IMG/VR virus record: IMGVR_UViG_3300001352_000106
Span: 1-20,502 of that record
DNA from: a virus
Length of the DNA: 20,502 bases
Strand: one strand, 5' to 3'
The position numbers were made by a program, and so were the translations under genes. Below, one piece after another: positions 1 to 8,129 of the stretch. The notes beneath the pieces are model-generated. The model ran no database searches. It saw only the letters and a list, made by a program, of their open reading frames with translations, and was not told where the DNA came from. Position 1 is the first letter of the stretch, and every line of letters begins with the position of its first letter.

Positions 1-489
1 GAGGAGGTTCTTATGGCTTGCGTCTTTTACGGTATGCCAATACTTATAGAGAATAATAAGCCAAGGTTATTATATCATTTTAAAAATAGAGGGTATAGGG
101 GTTATAGTATTAATAGACCTGATAAAGGTTATAATAAACTTTCAAAAACAGAAAAAGAACTTGGTGGAATACCAAATAGTTCAGAAGATATAAAGCAAGC
201 TCATGCTGCTGCAATAGAATCTTACATTGAAAAATATGTTGGATTAGATTTATTAGAGACATTTAGAGATAATGATATTATGGGTTCAATGTACTTTACA
301 AGAACTCTTGAAGACTGGGCAAGATTTAATATAAACAATAGAACAAAATTTGATGCTTCAATTAGTTCTGGTTTAGCAATTATGGCCAATCAAAAAAGCC
401 TATATCAACCTGTTAAAAAAAATTCAAAAATAAAACTTAACTTTGCTAAATACGACAATAAAGGCAGTTATAGTCAAATCATAAAGTAA
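1..489 (+). CDS. terL: Terminase large subunit, C-terminal end (partial)
   Basis: The reading frame is already open at base 1, so the first ATG at base 13 is an internal Met and the gene begins upstream of the window. About 162 residues are visible. The product would be the DNA-packaging motor, which cuts and pumps phage DNA into the prohead; this portion corresponds to the end of the RNase H-like nuclease domain. Recognisable stretches are ENNKPRLLYHFKNRGYRG near the start, KTEKELGGIPN, and RTLEDWARFNINNRTKFDAS followed by SSGLAIMANQK; these resemble crAss-like phage TerL proteins as I remember them. The Asp in KFDAS may be the last acidic residue of the nuclease site (inference). The TAA stop touches the portal ATG with no gap. 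The ATPase domain is not in the window, so this rests on C-terminal motifs and position. Confidence 0.85.
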   Translation, partial: EEVLMACVFYGMPILIENNKPRLLYHFKNRGYRGYSINRPDKGYNKLSKTEKELGGIPNSSEDIKQAHAAAIESYIEKYVGLDLLETFRDNDIMGSMYFTRTLEDWARFNINNRTKFDASISSGLAIMANQKSLYQPVKKNSKIKLNFAKYDNKGSYSQIIK

Positions 490-2925
490 ATGAAAGAAGT
501 AGAAGTTAATATCAACCCAACAGGTTTTCCAAATCAATTTGTTTCTGATTCAGAAAAAAAATCTTTTGAATTTGGATTACAAATAGGACAGGCTATTCAA
601 TACGAATGGTTTAGAAAAGATGGAGGCCAGAGTAGGTTCTATAATCAATGGGCTGATTTTCATAGGCTAAGACTTTATGCAAGAGGAGAGCAGTCAGTTC
701 AAAAATACAAAAATGAATTAGCGATAGATGGTGATTTAAGTTATTTAAATTTAGATTGGACTCCTGTTCCTATTATTCCAAAGTTTGTTGACATTGTTGT
801 TAATGGAATGGCTGATCGTATATTTAAAGTAAATGCTTACGCTCAAGATGGGATGTCTTTAGATAAAAGAAGTGAATATCAAGTTCAGCTTGAAAAAGAT
901 ATGCTTTCTAAAGATATAATGAAACAAGTTCAAAATGATTTTGGTATAAATACTTTTGCAACATCTGAAGAAGAAGTTCCAAACACATCGGAAGAGTTAG
1001 CTCTTCATATGCAATTAAAATATAAGCCTTCAATTGAAATAGCAGAAGAGGAAGCAATAAACACTGTATTAGCTGAAAACAGATATCACGAAATACAAAA
1101 GCAAATTTATTATGACCAAACTGTATTGGGTGTTTCAATTTGTAAAAATACTTTTCAACCAGGTGCAGGTATAAAAATTGAATATGTAGATCCTGCAAAT
1201 GTTGTATACAGTTATACTGAAAATCCTCATTTTGATGATTGTTTTTATTGGGGAGAAATTAAAACTCTTCCTATAACTGAATTAAAAAAAATAGACACAA
1301 GTTTAACTAGAGCTGATATGGATGAAATTTCCAAATATAGCCAAAGTTGGTATGATTATAATAATACTGCTCAATATTACAACAATAGTTTATTTAGTAG
1401 AGACAGTGCTACTGTTTTGTTTTTTAATTATAAAACAACACAAACATTTACTTACAAGAAGAAAAAAAACGCATCAGGGGCTGAAAGGTTAATTGAAAAA
1501 GATGACACATTTGACCCTACTCAAGAAATGATGGAAGAAGGTGGTTTTGAAAAAGTTTCAAAAACCATTGACATATGGTATGAAGGTGTTATGGTTATGG
1601 GTACTAATATACTTCTTAAATGGGAGATGTCTGAAAACATGGCTAGACCACAGTCAGCGTCTCAGGAAGTATATCCGGAATATGTAGCTTGCGCTCCTAG
1701 AATGTATAAAGGAGTTTTAGAATCATTAGTAAGACGTATGATTACGTTTGCTGATTTAATTCAAATGACTCACTTAAAACTGCAACAAGTTATTTCCAGA
1801 GTAGTACCAGATGGTGTGTTTATTGATGCTGATGGAATAAATGAAGTAGACCTTGGAACAGGACAAGCTTACAACCCTGAGGATGCTCTTAGGATGTTTT
1901 TTCAGACAGGTTCTGTTATCGGTAGGAGTTATACTCAAGATGGAGATTATAATCAAGCAAAAGTGCCTATTCAGCAATTAAACAGTAATTCTGGTCAAGG
2001 TAAAATGCAAAGTTTAATAGGAGCTTATAATCATTATTTATCGATGATTAGAGATGTGACTGGTTTAAATGAAGCAAGAGATGGTTCAACACCAGATTCA
2101 TATTCGTTAGTTGGTTTACAGAAACTAGCTGCATTAAGTAGCAATACTGCAACTAGACATATATTAGATGCAGGATTAAATGTTAGTCAAAGGCTATGTA
2201 CGTCTTTATCTAGTAGGATTGCAGATATGTTAGAATATTCTGATTTTAGAGAAGAATTTGTAAATCAAATTGGTAAATTTAACGTTGGTATACTAGATGA
2301 AATAAGCAAATTGTATTTAAGTGATTTTGGTATATTTATCGAAATACAGCCTGATGAAGAAGAAAAGAAAATGTTAGAGCAAAACATTCAAATGGCACTT
2401 CAGCGTGACTCAATAAACTTAGAAGATGCGATTGATATTAGAGAAATACGAAACATTAAATTAGCTAATCAAGTTTTAAAACTTAAAAGAAAAGCTAAAG
2501 AAGATTTAGATCGTCAAAACAAAGCTGCTGCAGCTCAACAACAAGGGCAAATAAATATGCAGTCTCAACAGATGGCTGCACAAAATGCAATGCAAAAGTT
2601 ACAGATGGAGACTCAATCTGCTATGCAAATAGAAGAAGCGAAAGCTCAATTCTCTGTTAAAAAGATGCAAGGTGAAGCAGCAATAAAAGCCGAGTTAATG
2701 AATTTAGAATTTCAACTTCAAATGAAATTAAAAGGAGTTGAGGTTGAAGGATTAAAATCTAGAGAGCTTCAAAGAGAAGATGCTAAATCTCAAAGAATAT
2801 CTCAGGCTAACACCGAACAATCAAAATTAATAGAGCAAAGAAAAAATAATCTACCTCCAGTTACTTTTGAATCTAATGAAGATAGCTTAGATGGATTTGA
2901 CCTTGCTGAGTTTGAGCCTAGGTAA
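490..2925 (+). CDS. Portal protein (crAss-like)
   Basis: This 811-residue protein would form the dodecameric ring at the capsid vertex through which DNA enters and leaves. Its length fits the large portals of crAss-like phages. The N-terminal two thirds is a mixed alpha/beta core with clip- and stem-like features: a conserved block around residues 240-260 (ENPHFDDCFYWGEI), one around 385-450 (RMYKGVLESLVRRMITFADL, then VVPDGVFIDADGINEVDLG), and MIRDVTGLNEARDGSTPDS near 520-540. From about residue 620 to 795 it becomes a long Gln/Met/Lys/Glu-rich helical region, probably a coiled-coil barrel projecting into the capsid. It starts directly after the terminase stop, the classical TerL-portal pair. 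The tail after residue 795 is acidic. Function is inferred from family resemblance, size and gene order. Confidence 0.88.
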   Translation: MKEVEVNINPTGFPNQFVSDSEKKSFEFGLQIGQAIQYEWFRKDGGQSRFYNQWADFHRLRLYARGEQSVQKYKNELAIDGDLSYLNLDWTPVPIIPKFVDIVVNGMADRIFKVNAYAQDGMSLDKRSEYQVQLEKDMLSKDIMKQVQNDFGINTFATSEEEVPNTSEELALHMQLKYKPSIEIAEEEAINTVLAENRYHEIQKQIYYDQTVLGVSICKNTFQPGAGIKIEYVDPANVVYSYTENPHFDDCFYWGEIKTLPITELKKIDTSLTRADMDEISKYSQSWYDYNNTAQYYNNSLFSRDSATVLFFNYKTTQTFTYKKKKNASGAERLIEKDDTFDPTQEMMEEGGFEKVSKTIDIWYEGVMVMGTNILLKWEMSENMARPQSASQEVYPEYVACAPRMYKGVLESLVRRMITFADLIQMTHLKLQQVISRVVPDGVFIDADGINEVDLGTGQAYNPEDALRMFFQTGSVIGRSYTQDGDYNQAKVPIQQLNSNSGQGKMQSLIGAYNHYLSMIRDVTGLNEARDGSTPDSYSLVGLQKLAALSSNTATRHILDAGLNVSQRLCTSLSSRIADMLEYSDFREEFVNQIGKFNVGILDEISKLYLSDFGIFIEIQPDEEEKKMLEQNIQMALQRDSINLEDAIDIREIRNIKLANQVLKLKRKAKEDLDRQNKAAAAQQQGQINMQSQQMAAQNAMQKLQMETQSAMQIEEAKAQFSVKKMQGEAAIKAELMNLEFQLQMKLKGVEVEGLKSRELQREDAKSQRISQANTEQSKLIEQRKNNLPPVTFESNEDSLDGFDLAEFEPR

Positions 2926-2935
2926 TGCATTAAAA

Positions 2936-2963
2936 TTGAGTAGAAATTAATTATATAAATTTG
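2936..2963 (+). promoter_or_regulatory. Bacteroidota-type promoter before the scaffold/capsid genes
   Basis: In the 53-base gap after the portal gene, TTG (2936-2938) is followed 17 bases later by TAAATTTG (2956-2963). This matches the Bacteroidota sigma-ABfr consensus of a -33 TTG and a -7 TAnnTTTG box. The start codon of the next gene lies 15 bases downstream of the box, giving a very short leader. It would give extra transcription to the scaffold-like and capsid genes, which are needed in large amounts. The spacer is at the short end of the usual range, so this is a candidate. Confidence 0.5.
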
Positions 2964-2978
2964 TAAAAATAAAATTAA

Positions 2979-4070
2979 ATGGAATTTAAAGTAAAAGAAG
3001 TAAGTCCTTTAGAAGAAAAATCAGTTCAAGAGGTAGAAAAAAATCTTTTAGATAAGCATGAGGAAAAATTAAATGATGAGCAACCAAAAGCTAATAAAGA
3101 ACAAAAAGCTGATGATGAACCAAAATCTAATGAACCTGCAGAAATAAAAGATGAAGACGTTCTTTCATATATTAAAAACAGATATAATAAAGAAATATCA
3201 TCTATTGATGAGTTATTTTCTCAAAGAGAAGTAAATAATGATTTACCAGAGGATGTTTCTAAATATTTAAATTTTAAAAAAGAAACTGGCCGTGGTTTTA
3301 ATGATTTCGTAAAAGCAAATAAAAGTTACGATGATTTAAATGACGACCAAGTGTTAGCAGAATATTATTCTTTAACAGAAGAGGATTTAGATAATGAAGA
3401 TATTCATTATTTAGTTGAATCAAAATTTTCATATGATGAAGATATAGATGATGACTCTGAAATTAAAAAGAAAAGTATAGCTAAAAAAAGAGAACTTTCT
3501 AAGGCAAAAAAGTATCTTAATGATTTTAAAGAAAAATATAGCGTTCCTCTTGAGTCAAGTGGGAAAGCTGTTTCAAATGAAATCCAAGAAGAACTTAATG
3601 CGTATAAAAAGTTTATTCAAGAATCTAAGACTGTTGAAGAAGCTAATAAAAAAAAGAATGAGTATTTTTCAAAGAAAACTAATGAGGTTTTTAATTCAGA
3701 ATTCAAAGGTTTTGAGTTTAAAGTTGGAGACAAAAAAATTGGTTATTCTTATGGAGATGCACAGGAAATGAAAGCAAAACAAATGAATCTAGAAAGCTTC
3801 ATAGGCAAATATGTAGGTGATGACGGATTAATTTCTGATGCTAATGGTTGGCATAAAGCACTAAGTGCGGCAATGGATCCTGAACGTTTTGCTCAATATT
3901 TTTATGAGCAAGGAAAGTCAGATGGTGTGGGTAATATTTCTAAAAAAAGTAAAAACATTAATATGAATGTTAGAAATACACCACAAGTAATTGGCGAGAC
4001 AGGATTTAAAGCTAGGGCTGTTGGTGAAGACAAAGGAAAAGGTTTAAGAATAAAAAGTAAAAATAAATAA
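2979..4070 (+). CDS. Scaffold-like / head-assembly protein
   Basis: This 363-residue protein sits between portal and major capsid protein, where tailed phages usually encode the scaffold or prohead core protein. It is rich in Lys, Glu and Asp. Residues 1-60 look disordered and charged, 60-150 are strongly acidic, and about 155-240 is Lys/Glu-rich and likely coiled coil. The final 100 residues carry a denser segment (LESFIGKYVGDDGLISDANG and the following DPERFAQYFYEQGKSDGVG) and a basic tail ending KGKGLRIKSKNK. An acidic helical body with a basic C-terminal tail is typical of scaffolds, whose tail contacts the capsid protein. I see no protease motif. The start is the first ATG after an A-rich leader without a Shine-Dalgarno motif. 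The role is inferred from composition and position only. Confidence 0.6.
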   Translation: MEFKVKEVSPLEEKSVQEVEKNLLDKHEEKLNDEQPKANKEQKADDEPKSNEPAEIKDEDVLSYIKNRYNKEISSIDELFSQREVNNDLPEDVSKYLNFKKETGRGFNDFVKANKSYDDLNDDQVLAEYYSLTEEDLDNEDIHYLVESKFSYDEDIDDDSEIKKKSIAKKRELSKAKKYLNDFKEKYSVPLESSGKAVSNEIQEELNAYKKFIQESKTVEEANKKKNEYFSKKTNEVFNSEFKGFEFKVGDKKIGYSYGDAQEMKAKQMNLESFIGKYVGDDGLISDANGWHKALSAAMDPERFAQYFYEQGKSDGVGNISKKSKNINMNVRNTPQVIGETGFKARAVGEDKGKGLRIKSKNK

Positions 4071-4090
4071 TAATTAAAAAAAAGTAAAAA

Positions 4091-5512
4091 ATGTCAGTAC
4101 AAACGACACCAGGTTTTGACTTGCAACCAAGTTCGGAGCAGGTATTATTACAAACAAATTATATAACTAACTTTGATTTCTTAAATCAGTATCTACCAGA
4201 TACATATGAGAAAGAATTTGAGCGTTATGGAAATAGATCAGTAGCATCATTTTTAAGAATGGTGGGTGCTGAAATGCCTTCTAACTCAGACCTTATCAAA
4301 TGGGCAGAGCAAGGAAGATTACACACTAAGTATACAAATGTTACTTCAGCAGCAGCAGCAGCAGCAGATACTGCTACATTGACTATTGGAGATACTTTAG
4401 CACCTGGAACAGGTACTATAGCTATTCGTGTAGGTCAAACAATTATGTTATCTGACAGCACAGCGGCTTCTACAAATAGCAACAAAGCTATTGTAACAGC
4501 AGTTGATACAGCGGCAGGTACAATTGATGTAGCTTATTACGAAGCAGGAGGACAAACAATGGCGGCAGCAGTTGTATGTTCATTATTCATTTATGGTTCT
4601 GAATTTCAAAAAGGATCTATTGGAATGCAAGGGCAGTTAGAAGCTGATGATTCTATTTTTGAAAACTCTCCAATTATTATTAAAGACCGTTACGCAGTAT
4701 CAGGTTCTGATATGGCTCAGATTGGATGGATTGAAGTAACTACAGAAAATGGTGCAACAGGTTTCTTATGGTATATGAAATCAGAGCATGAAACTAGACT
4801 TCGTTTTGAAGACTATTTAGAAACAGCAATGGTTGAAGCAGTACCTGCAGAAGCAGCATCTGGAGCAGCAGCAATTGTTGAAGGTGTAGCAAGTGGTGTA
4901 GGTAACAAGGGTTCAGAAGGTCTTTTCTATGTTGTAGAGCAAAGAGGAAATGTTTGGGCAGGTGCAAACCCTGATGCATTATCAGATTTTGACGCTATTA
5001 TATCTAGATTAGATAAGCAAGGTTCTATTGAGGAAAATGTTATTTTCTTAAACAGAAACTTTGGTTTTGACATTGACGATATGTTAGCTGCTCAAAACTC
5101 TTATGGTGGTGGTGGTACTTCTTATGGTCTTTTTGACAATGATGAAGAGATGGCTCTTAATTTAGGATTCTCAGGATTCCGTAGAGGTTATGACTTTTAC
5201 AAGACAGACTGGAAATACTTAAATGACCCAACTATGCGTGGTGATATTGTAGGTGGTTCTGTAAATGGAATATTAGTTCCTGCAGGTTCTACTACAGTTT
5301 ATGACCAAGTACTTGGTAAAAACGCTAAGAGACCATTCTTACACGTTCGTTATAGAGCTTCAGAAACTGAAGACAGAAAGTATAAGACTTGGATTACAGG
5401 TTCAGCTGGTGGAGCTGCTACATCGGATTTAGATGCGATGGAAGTGAATTTCTTATCAGAAAGAGCTTTATGTACTTTAGGTGCTAATAACTTCTTTATT
5501 TTCAATAACTAG
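4091..5512 (+). CDS. Major capsid protein (HK97 fold, crAss-like)
   Basis: This 473-residue protein would be the main shell subunit. The N-terminal block LLQTNYITNFDFLNQYLPDT followed by KEFERYGNRSVASFLRMVGA and then EMPSNSDLIKWAEQGRLHTK is strongly reminiscent of crAss-like capsid proteins. Residues 87-92 are six alanines, then about 80 residues of Thr/Ala/Gly-rich beta-type sequence, probably an insertion domain exposed on the capsid surface. The remainder (GIEV-type strands, ENVIFLNRNFGFDIDDM, LNLGFSGFRRGYDFYKTDWK and the C-terminal FLHVRYRASETEDRKYKTW) fits the P- and A-domain core. The gene has higher-GC, more regular codons than its neighbours, as expected for a highly expressed gene. 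It ends in TAG and is followed by a strong terminator. Confidence 0.9.
   Translation: MSVQTTPGFDLQPSSEQVLLQTNYITNFDFLNQYLPDTYEKEFERYGNRSVASFLRMVGAEMPSNSDLIKWAEQGRLHTKYTNVTSAAAAAADTATLTIGDTLAPGTGTIAIRVGQTIMLSDSTAASTNSNKAIVTAVDTAAGTIDVAYYEAGGQTMAAAVVCSLFIYGSEFQKGSIGMQGQLEADDSIFENSPIIIKDRYAVSGSDMAQIGWIEVTTENGATGFLWYMKSEHETRLRFEDYLETAMVEAVPAEAASGAAAIVEGVASGVGNKGSEGLFYVVEQRGNVWAGANPDALSDFDAIISRLDKQGSIEENVIFLNRNFGFDIDDMLAAQNSYGGGGTSYGLFDNDEEMALNLGFSGFRRGYDFYKTDWKYLNDPTMRGDIVGGSVNGILVPAGSTTVYDQVLGKNAKRPFLHVRYRASETEDRKYKTWITGSAGGAATSDLDAMEVNFLSERALCTLGANNFFIFNN
4347..4367 (+). repeat. (CAG)7 trinucleotide microsatellite in the capsid gene
   Basis: Seven perfect CAG units in tandem encode part of Ser86 and a run of six alanines at the start of the presumed capsid insertion domain. 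All alanine codons are GCA, so the tract is repetitive in DNA and not only in protein, and could change length by slippage without breaking the frame. Confidence 0.85.
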
Positions 5513-5522
5513 AAGTAAATTT

Positions 5523-5555
5523 AAAAGAAAGGGTAATAAACTGCCCTTTCTTTTT
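5523..5555 (+). terminator. Intrinsic terminator after the capsid gene
   Basis: AAAAGAAAGGG (5523-5533) pairs perfectly with CCCTTTCTTTT (5544-5554), an 11-bp stem with a 10-base loop, running into a T tract. It lies 10 bases after the capsid stop codon and closes the portal-scaffold-capsid unit. Confidence 0.85.
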
Positions 5556-5584
5556 ATTATAAATTAAATTAAAATTAAAATCAA

Positions 5585-6361
5585 ATGCCAATAAAAGTAA
5601 AAGCTGCAACTGTAGCTACAAAAAAGAAATTAATTTTTGTAAATAAAACTTACAAACTAACAAAGGAACAAGCTCCTTTAAGTTATTCAATACCATCAAG
5701 AAACACTAAAAGAAAACCTCTATTGCATTTTGATGAGCAAACAGGTATAAATAAAGTGCTACGATATTCTCCTAATCAAAAAAGCATATTTGAAGACGAA
5801 CAAGATAATAATGTAATATTAGAGCCTATTGTATTTGAGGATGGATTATTGTTTGTTCCAAAAGAAAACCAAATGTTACAAAAGTTTTTGTCTTTTCATC
5901 CAGGGCTTGGAAATATGTTTGTAGAAGTAGACAAAGAAAAAGACGCAAGTTCTGATGTAGATTATTTAGATTTAGCATTAGATTCTCAGATTGCTGCAAA
6001 AGATTTAGATATTGAAATGCTTGAAACTATTGCTAGAGTTGTAATAGGATTAAAAATTGATAATTTAACTTCATCTGAATTAAAAAGAGATGTTAGGTTA
6101 TTTGCAAAAAGATATCCAAATGAATTTATGGAGGCTTTAAATGACCCATTATTAAGACTTCAAAATAAGTGTGCAAAGTTTTTTAGTGAAGGAATTTTAA
6201 TACTTAAAAACAAAAAGGATGTTTATTACAACATCAAAGGAAATAAAAATAAATTACTAACTGTTCCTTATGGGGAAGATCCTTTATTTATATTGGCATC
6301 ATTCCTTCAAAGTGACGAAGGGTTAGAGGTTTTAAGAATACTTGAAACTAAAATAGATTAA
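5585..6361 (+). CDS. Conserved phage protein of unknown function, head-associated by position
   Basis: This 258-residue protein has no signal peptide or membrane segment. The N-terminal 30 residues are basic (VKAATVATKKKLIF). A central block near residues 50-110 holds NQKSIFEDEQDNN, LEPIVFEDGLLFVPKENQML and KFLSFHPGLGNMFVEVD; I recall similar text in hypothetical proteins of other large phages but no assigned function. Residues 118-150 are an acidic helix, and the C-terminal half is a mixed fold with DPLLRLQNKCAKFFSEGILI. It lies directly after the capsid gene, which suggests a capsid decoration, completion or head-assembly role (inference). It is bracketed by terminators at 5523-5555 and 6450-6482 and no promoter box was found in its 29-base leader after the first terminator, so it may depend on read-through. 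Confidence 0.6.
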   Translation: MPIKVKAATVATKKKLIFVNKTYKLTKEQAPLSYSIPSRNTKRKPLLHFDEQTGINKVLRYSPNQKSIFEDEQDNNVILEPIVFEDGLLFVPKENQMLQKFLSFHPGLGNMFVEVDKEKDASSDVDYLDLALDSQIAAKDLDIEMLETIARVVIGLKIDNLTSSELKRDVRLFAKRYPNEFMEALNDPLLRLQNKCAKFFSEGILILKNKKDVYYNIKGNKNKLLTVPYGEDPLFILASFLQSDEGLEVLRILETKID

Positions 6362-6398
6362 TTATTTAAAATTTATCTTAATTTTTATTTATTTATTG

Positions 6399-6406
6399 TA
6401 CATTTG
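6399..6406 (+). promoter_or_regulatory. Weak promoter-like -7 box in the 144-base gap
   Basis: TACATTTG matches the TAnnTTTG -7 consensus in the noncoding gap 6362-6505, but no TTG lies at a suitable distance upstream. If active, it would make a short transcript of about 70 bases ending at the terminator 6450-6482, holding at most a six-codon reading frame (ATG at 6409). Otherwise the stretch 6362-6449 is very AT-rich and I see nothing else in it. Confidence 0.25.
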
Positions 6407-6449
6407 TATGATTAATGACTTAAATTAGGGGGTAAGTTGTTTTCATGTT

Positions 6450-6482
6450 AGAGGCTTCAAATTTTGAAGCCTCTTTTTTTTT
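6450..6482 (+). terminator. Intrinsic terminator before the connector/tail block
   Basis: AGAGGCTTC (6450-6458) pairs with GAAGCCTCT (6466-6474), with an AAATTTT loop that can partly pair further, followed by an uninterrupted T run to 6482. This is a textbook rho-independent terminator and separates the 258-aa gene from the tail genes. Confidence 0.9.
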
Positions 6483-6491
6483 GTATATTTG
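6464..6491 (+). promoter_or_regulatory. Bacteroidota-type promoter for the connector/tail block
   Basis: TTG (6464-6466) is followed after 17 bases by TATATTTG (6484-6491), a TAnnTTTG -7 box. The spacer equals that of the candidate at 2936-2963. The next ATG is 14 bases after the box. The -33 element falls inside the terminator hairpin, so termination and re-initiation overlap within about 40 bases. Confidence 0.55.
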
Positions 6492-6505
6492 TGAAAAGGT
6501 TTTAA

Positions 6506-7201
6506 ATGGCATCTATTATAAATACAGTAAGAGCAACTGTTCTTTCTATTGCAAACAAAAATAATTACGGATATATAACTCCTAGTGATTTTAATCTTTA
6601 CGCAAAACAAGCTCAATTAGATATATTTGAAGATTATTTTTATCAATATAATTCTTGGATTGTAAAACAAAACGCAAGAGTTTCAGGAAGCGAGTATGCT
6701 GATGTTATAAAAAGTCTTGTAGAGGTTATTGATAGTTTTTCAGTTACATCGCCTATTGTTTTTAACTCTGGTTTATATCCTTTACCTGACGATTATTATT
6801 TAGTAAATAAAATATTTCAAGGAAATACAGAGGTAGAAAGAGTTAGTCAAAGTAAAATACTTTTATTAAACAGTTCTCATTTAACAGCACCATCTACAAT
6901 GTTTCCTGCATACACTGCGGAAGCTGATAAAATTACTATATATCCTGTTTTAACAGGAACTGTAAACTGTCAATACATTAGATACCCTAAAGACCCTAAA
7001 TGGACGTATATAAATTTAACACAAGGAGAGCCTTTATTTGATGAGTCCCCTGCTGATTATCAAGACTTTGAGTTACCATTATCTGACCAAGTTAATTTAA
7101 TTAACAAAATTCTTCAGTATGCAGGAATGTCAATAAGAGAAATACCTTTGGTGCAATTTGCTCAAGGAGAAGAACAAGTAGAAAATACACAACAAGGATA
7201 A
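6506..7201 (+). CDS. Ring / head-tail connector protein (crAss-like)
   Basis: This 231-residue protein is first in the tail block. Its N terminus (NKNNYGYITPSDFNLYAKQA followed by QLDIFEDYFYQYNSWIVKQN) is a helical segment I associate with a conserved structural protein of crAss-like phages, where several small ring proteins stack below the portal. The middle is beta-rich: GLYPLPDDYYLVNKIF, then TIYPVLTGTVNCQYIRYPKD, the pattern seen in gp6/gp16-type adaptor proteins. The end is a helical, acidic, Gln-rich tail. It is three bases from the next gene. Which ring position it occupies cannot be told from sequence alone. Location would be the connector between capsid and tail. Confidence 0.65.
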   Translation: MASIINTVRATVLSIANKNNYGYITPSDFNLYAKQAQLDIFEDYFYQYNSWIVKQNARVSGSEYADVIKSLVEVIDSFSVTSPIVFNSGLYPLPDDYYLVNKIFQGNTEVERVSQSKILLLNSSHLTAPSTMFPAYTAEADKITIYPVLTGTVNCQYIRYPKDPKWTYINLTQGEPLFDESPADYQDFELPLSDQVNLINKILQYAGMSIREIPLVQFAQGEEQVENTQQG

Positions 7202-7204
7202 AAC

Positions 7205-8128
7205 ATGGCATATTTAACACAATATCAGTATTACGAAAATGAAGGAAATAATCCTGAAAATGATAATTGGGGTTCGTATCAATATGTATCATTAAAAGAA
7301 ATTGTAACTAATTTCATGTTGATGTACGTTGGCAATGATAAGTTAATAAACAACGTAGAGAGGTATAACATTTTATTTCATGCTAAAAGAGCAATACAAG
7401 AATTAAATTACGATTCTTTAAAAGAAATTAAAATATTAGAAATGTCTGTTAATGATGAGTTAAGATTTATTTTACCAGATGATTATGTTAATTGGGTTAG
7501 AATTTCAATGTATAAAAATGGAGTTTTATTTCCTTTAACAGAAAATATTCAAACTAATTGGAGTAGTGCTTATTTACAAGATAATAATAATAAAATATTA
7601 TTTGATGAAGAGGGTAGTGTTTTAAAACCTGAGTTTTCAACGGTAGATATTGATAGAATAAAAGGAAGTAGAAAGACTATATATTTAAATGAGCAAAGTT
7701 CATATGATGGGCAAGAGGGGTATTTCTACAATGGAATATGGTATTTTGAATATCCAATAGGTGGTAGATATGGTTTAAATACTGAGACAGCAAATGCTAA
7801 TCCTACGTTTAAGATAAATAAAAAATCAGGAGTAATTAATTTTAGTTCTGATATGTCAGGAGAGTTAGTTGTTTTGGAGTATGTTTCTGACGGAATGGAA
7901 GGTGGTGTAAATGCAGATATTAGTGTAAATAAGTTATTTGAAGAATTTGTTTATGCATACATAAAGTTTTCTGTGTTATCTAGTAAGTATGGTGTCCAAG
8001 AGTATATTATAAACAGGTCTAGAAAAGAGAAATCAGCCCTTCTAAGGAACGCAAAGATAAGATTAAGCAACATACATCCAGGGAGGTTATTAATGAATCT
8101 AAGAGGACAAAACAAGTGGATAAAATAA
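7205..8128 (+). CDS. Head-tail adaptor / tail tubular protein (P22 gp4-like, crAss-like)
   Basis: This 307-residue protein opens with YQYVSLKEIVTNFMLMYVGN, then VERYNILFHAKRAIQELNYD and ILPDDYVNWVRISMYKNGVL. This layout of N-terminal helices followed by 'LPDDYVNWVRIS' is characteristic of podovirus adaptor proteins of the P22 gp4/T7 gp11 kind and is well kept in crAss-like phages. Residues 110-215 look like a beta-rich insertion (ending in SGVINFSSDMSGELVVLEYV), and the last 80 residues are helical again (NKLFEEFVYAYIKFSVLSSK). It stops one base before the muzzle start, so the two are probably translated together, as adaptor and stabilisation protein are neighbours in the virion too. Assignment is from family memory and order. 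Confidence 0.72.
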   Translation: MAYLTQYQYYENEGNNPENDNWGSYQYVSLKEIVTNFMLMYVGNDKLINNVERYNILFHAKRAIQELNYDSLKEIKILEMSVNDELRFILPDDYVNWVRISMYKNGVLFPLTENIQTNWSSAYLQDNNNKILFDEEGSVLKPEFSTVDIDRIKGSRKTIYLNEQSSYDGQEGYFYNGIWYFEYPIGGRYGLNTETANANPTFKINKKSGVINFSSDMSGELVVLEYVSDGMEGGVNADISVNKLFEEFVYAYIKFSVLSSKYGVQEYIINRSRKEKSALLRNAKIRLSNIHPGRLLMNLRGQNKWIK

Positions 8129-8129
8129 T

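Noticed and set aside
13-15. ATG at 13 as the start of a small stand-alone gene
   Set aside because: The frame is open upstream to base 1 and the product is clearly the C-terminal end of a terminase, so this is an internal Met.
908-1198. 96-codon minus-strand ORF in the portal gene
   Set aside because: It is a Leu/Tyr/Phe-rich shadow of a well-supported coding frame, with no recognisable motif.
3520-3771. 83-codon +strand ORF in another frame of the scaffold-like gene
   Set aside because: Its Lys/Leu-rich, low-complexity product is what Lys/Glu-rich coding gives when frame-shifted; there is no GC shift and no motif, unlike the ORF at 19782.
4794-4979. 61-codon minus-strand ORF in the capsid gene
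   Set aside because: The Leu/Gln/His-rich product is the reverse reading of GCA-rich capsid codons.
6450-6474. Palindrome as an operator or attachment site
   Set aside because: Hairpin followed directly by a long T run is better explained as an intrinsic terminator; no integrase or repressor gene is nearby.
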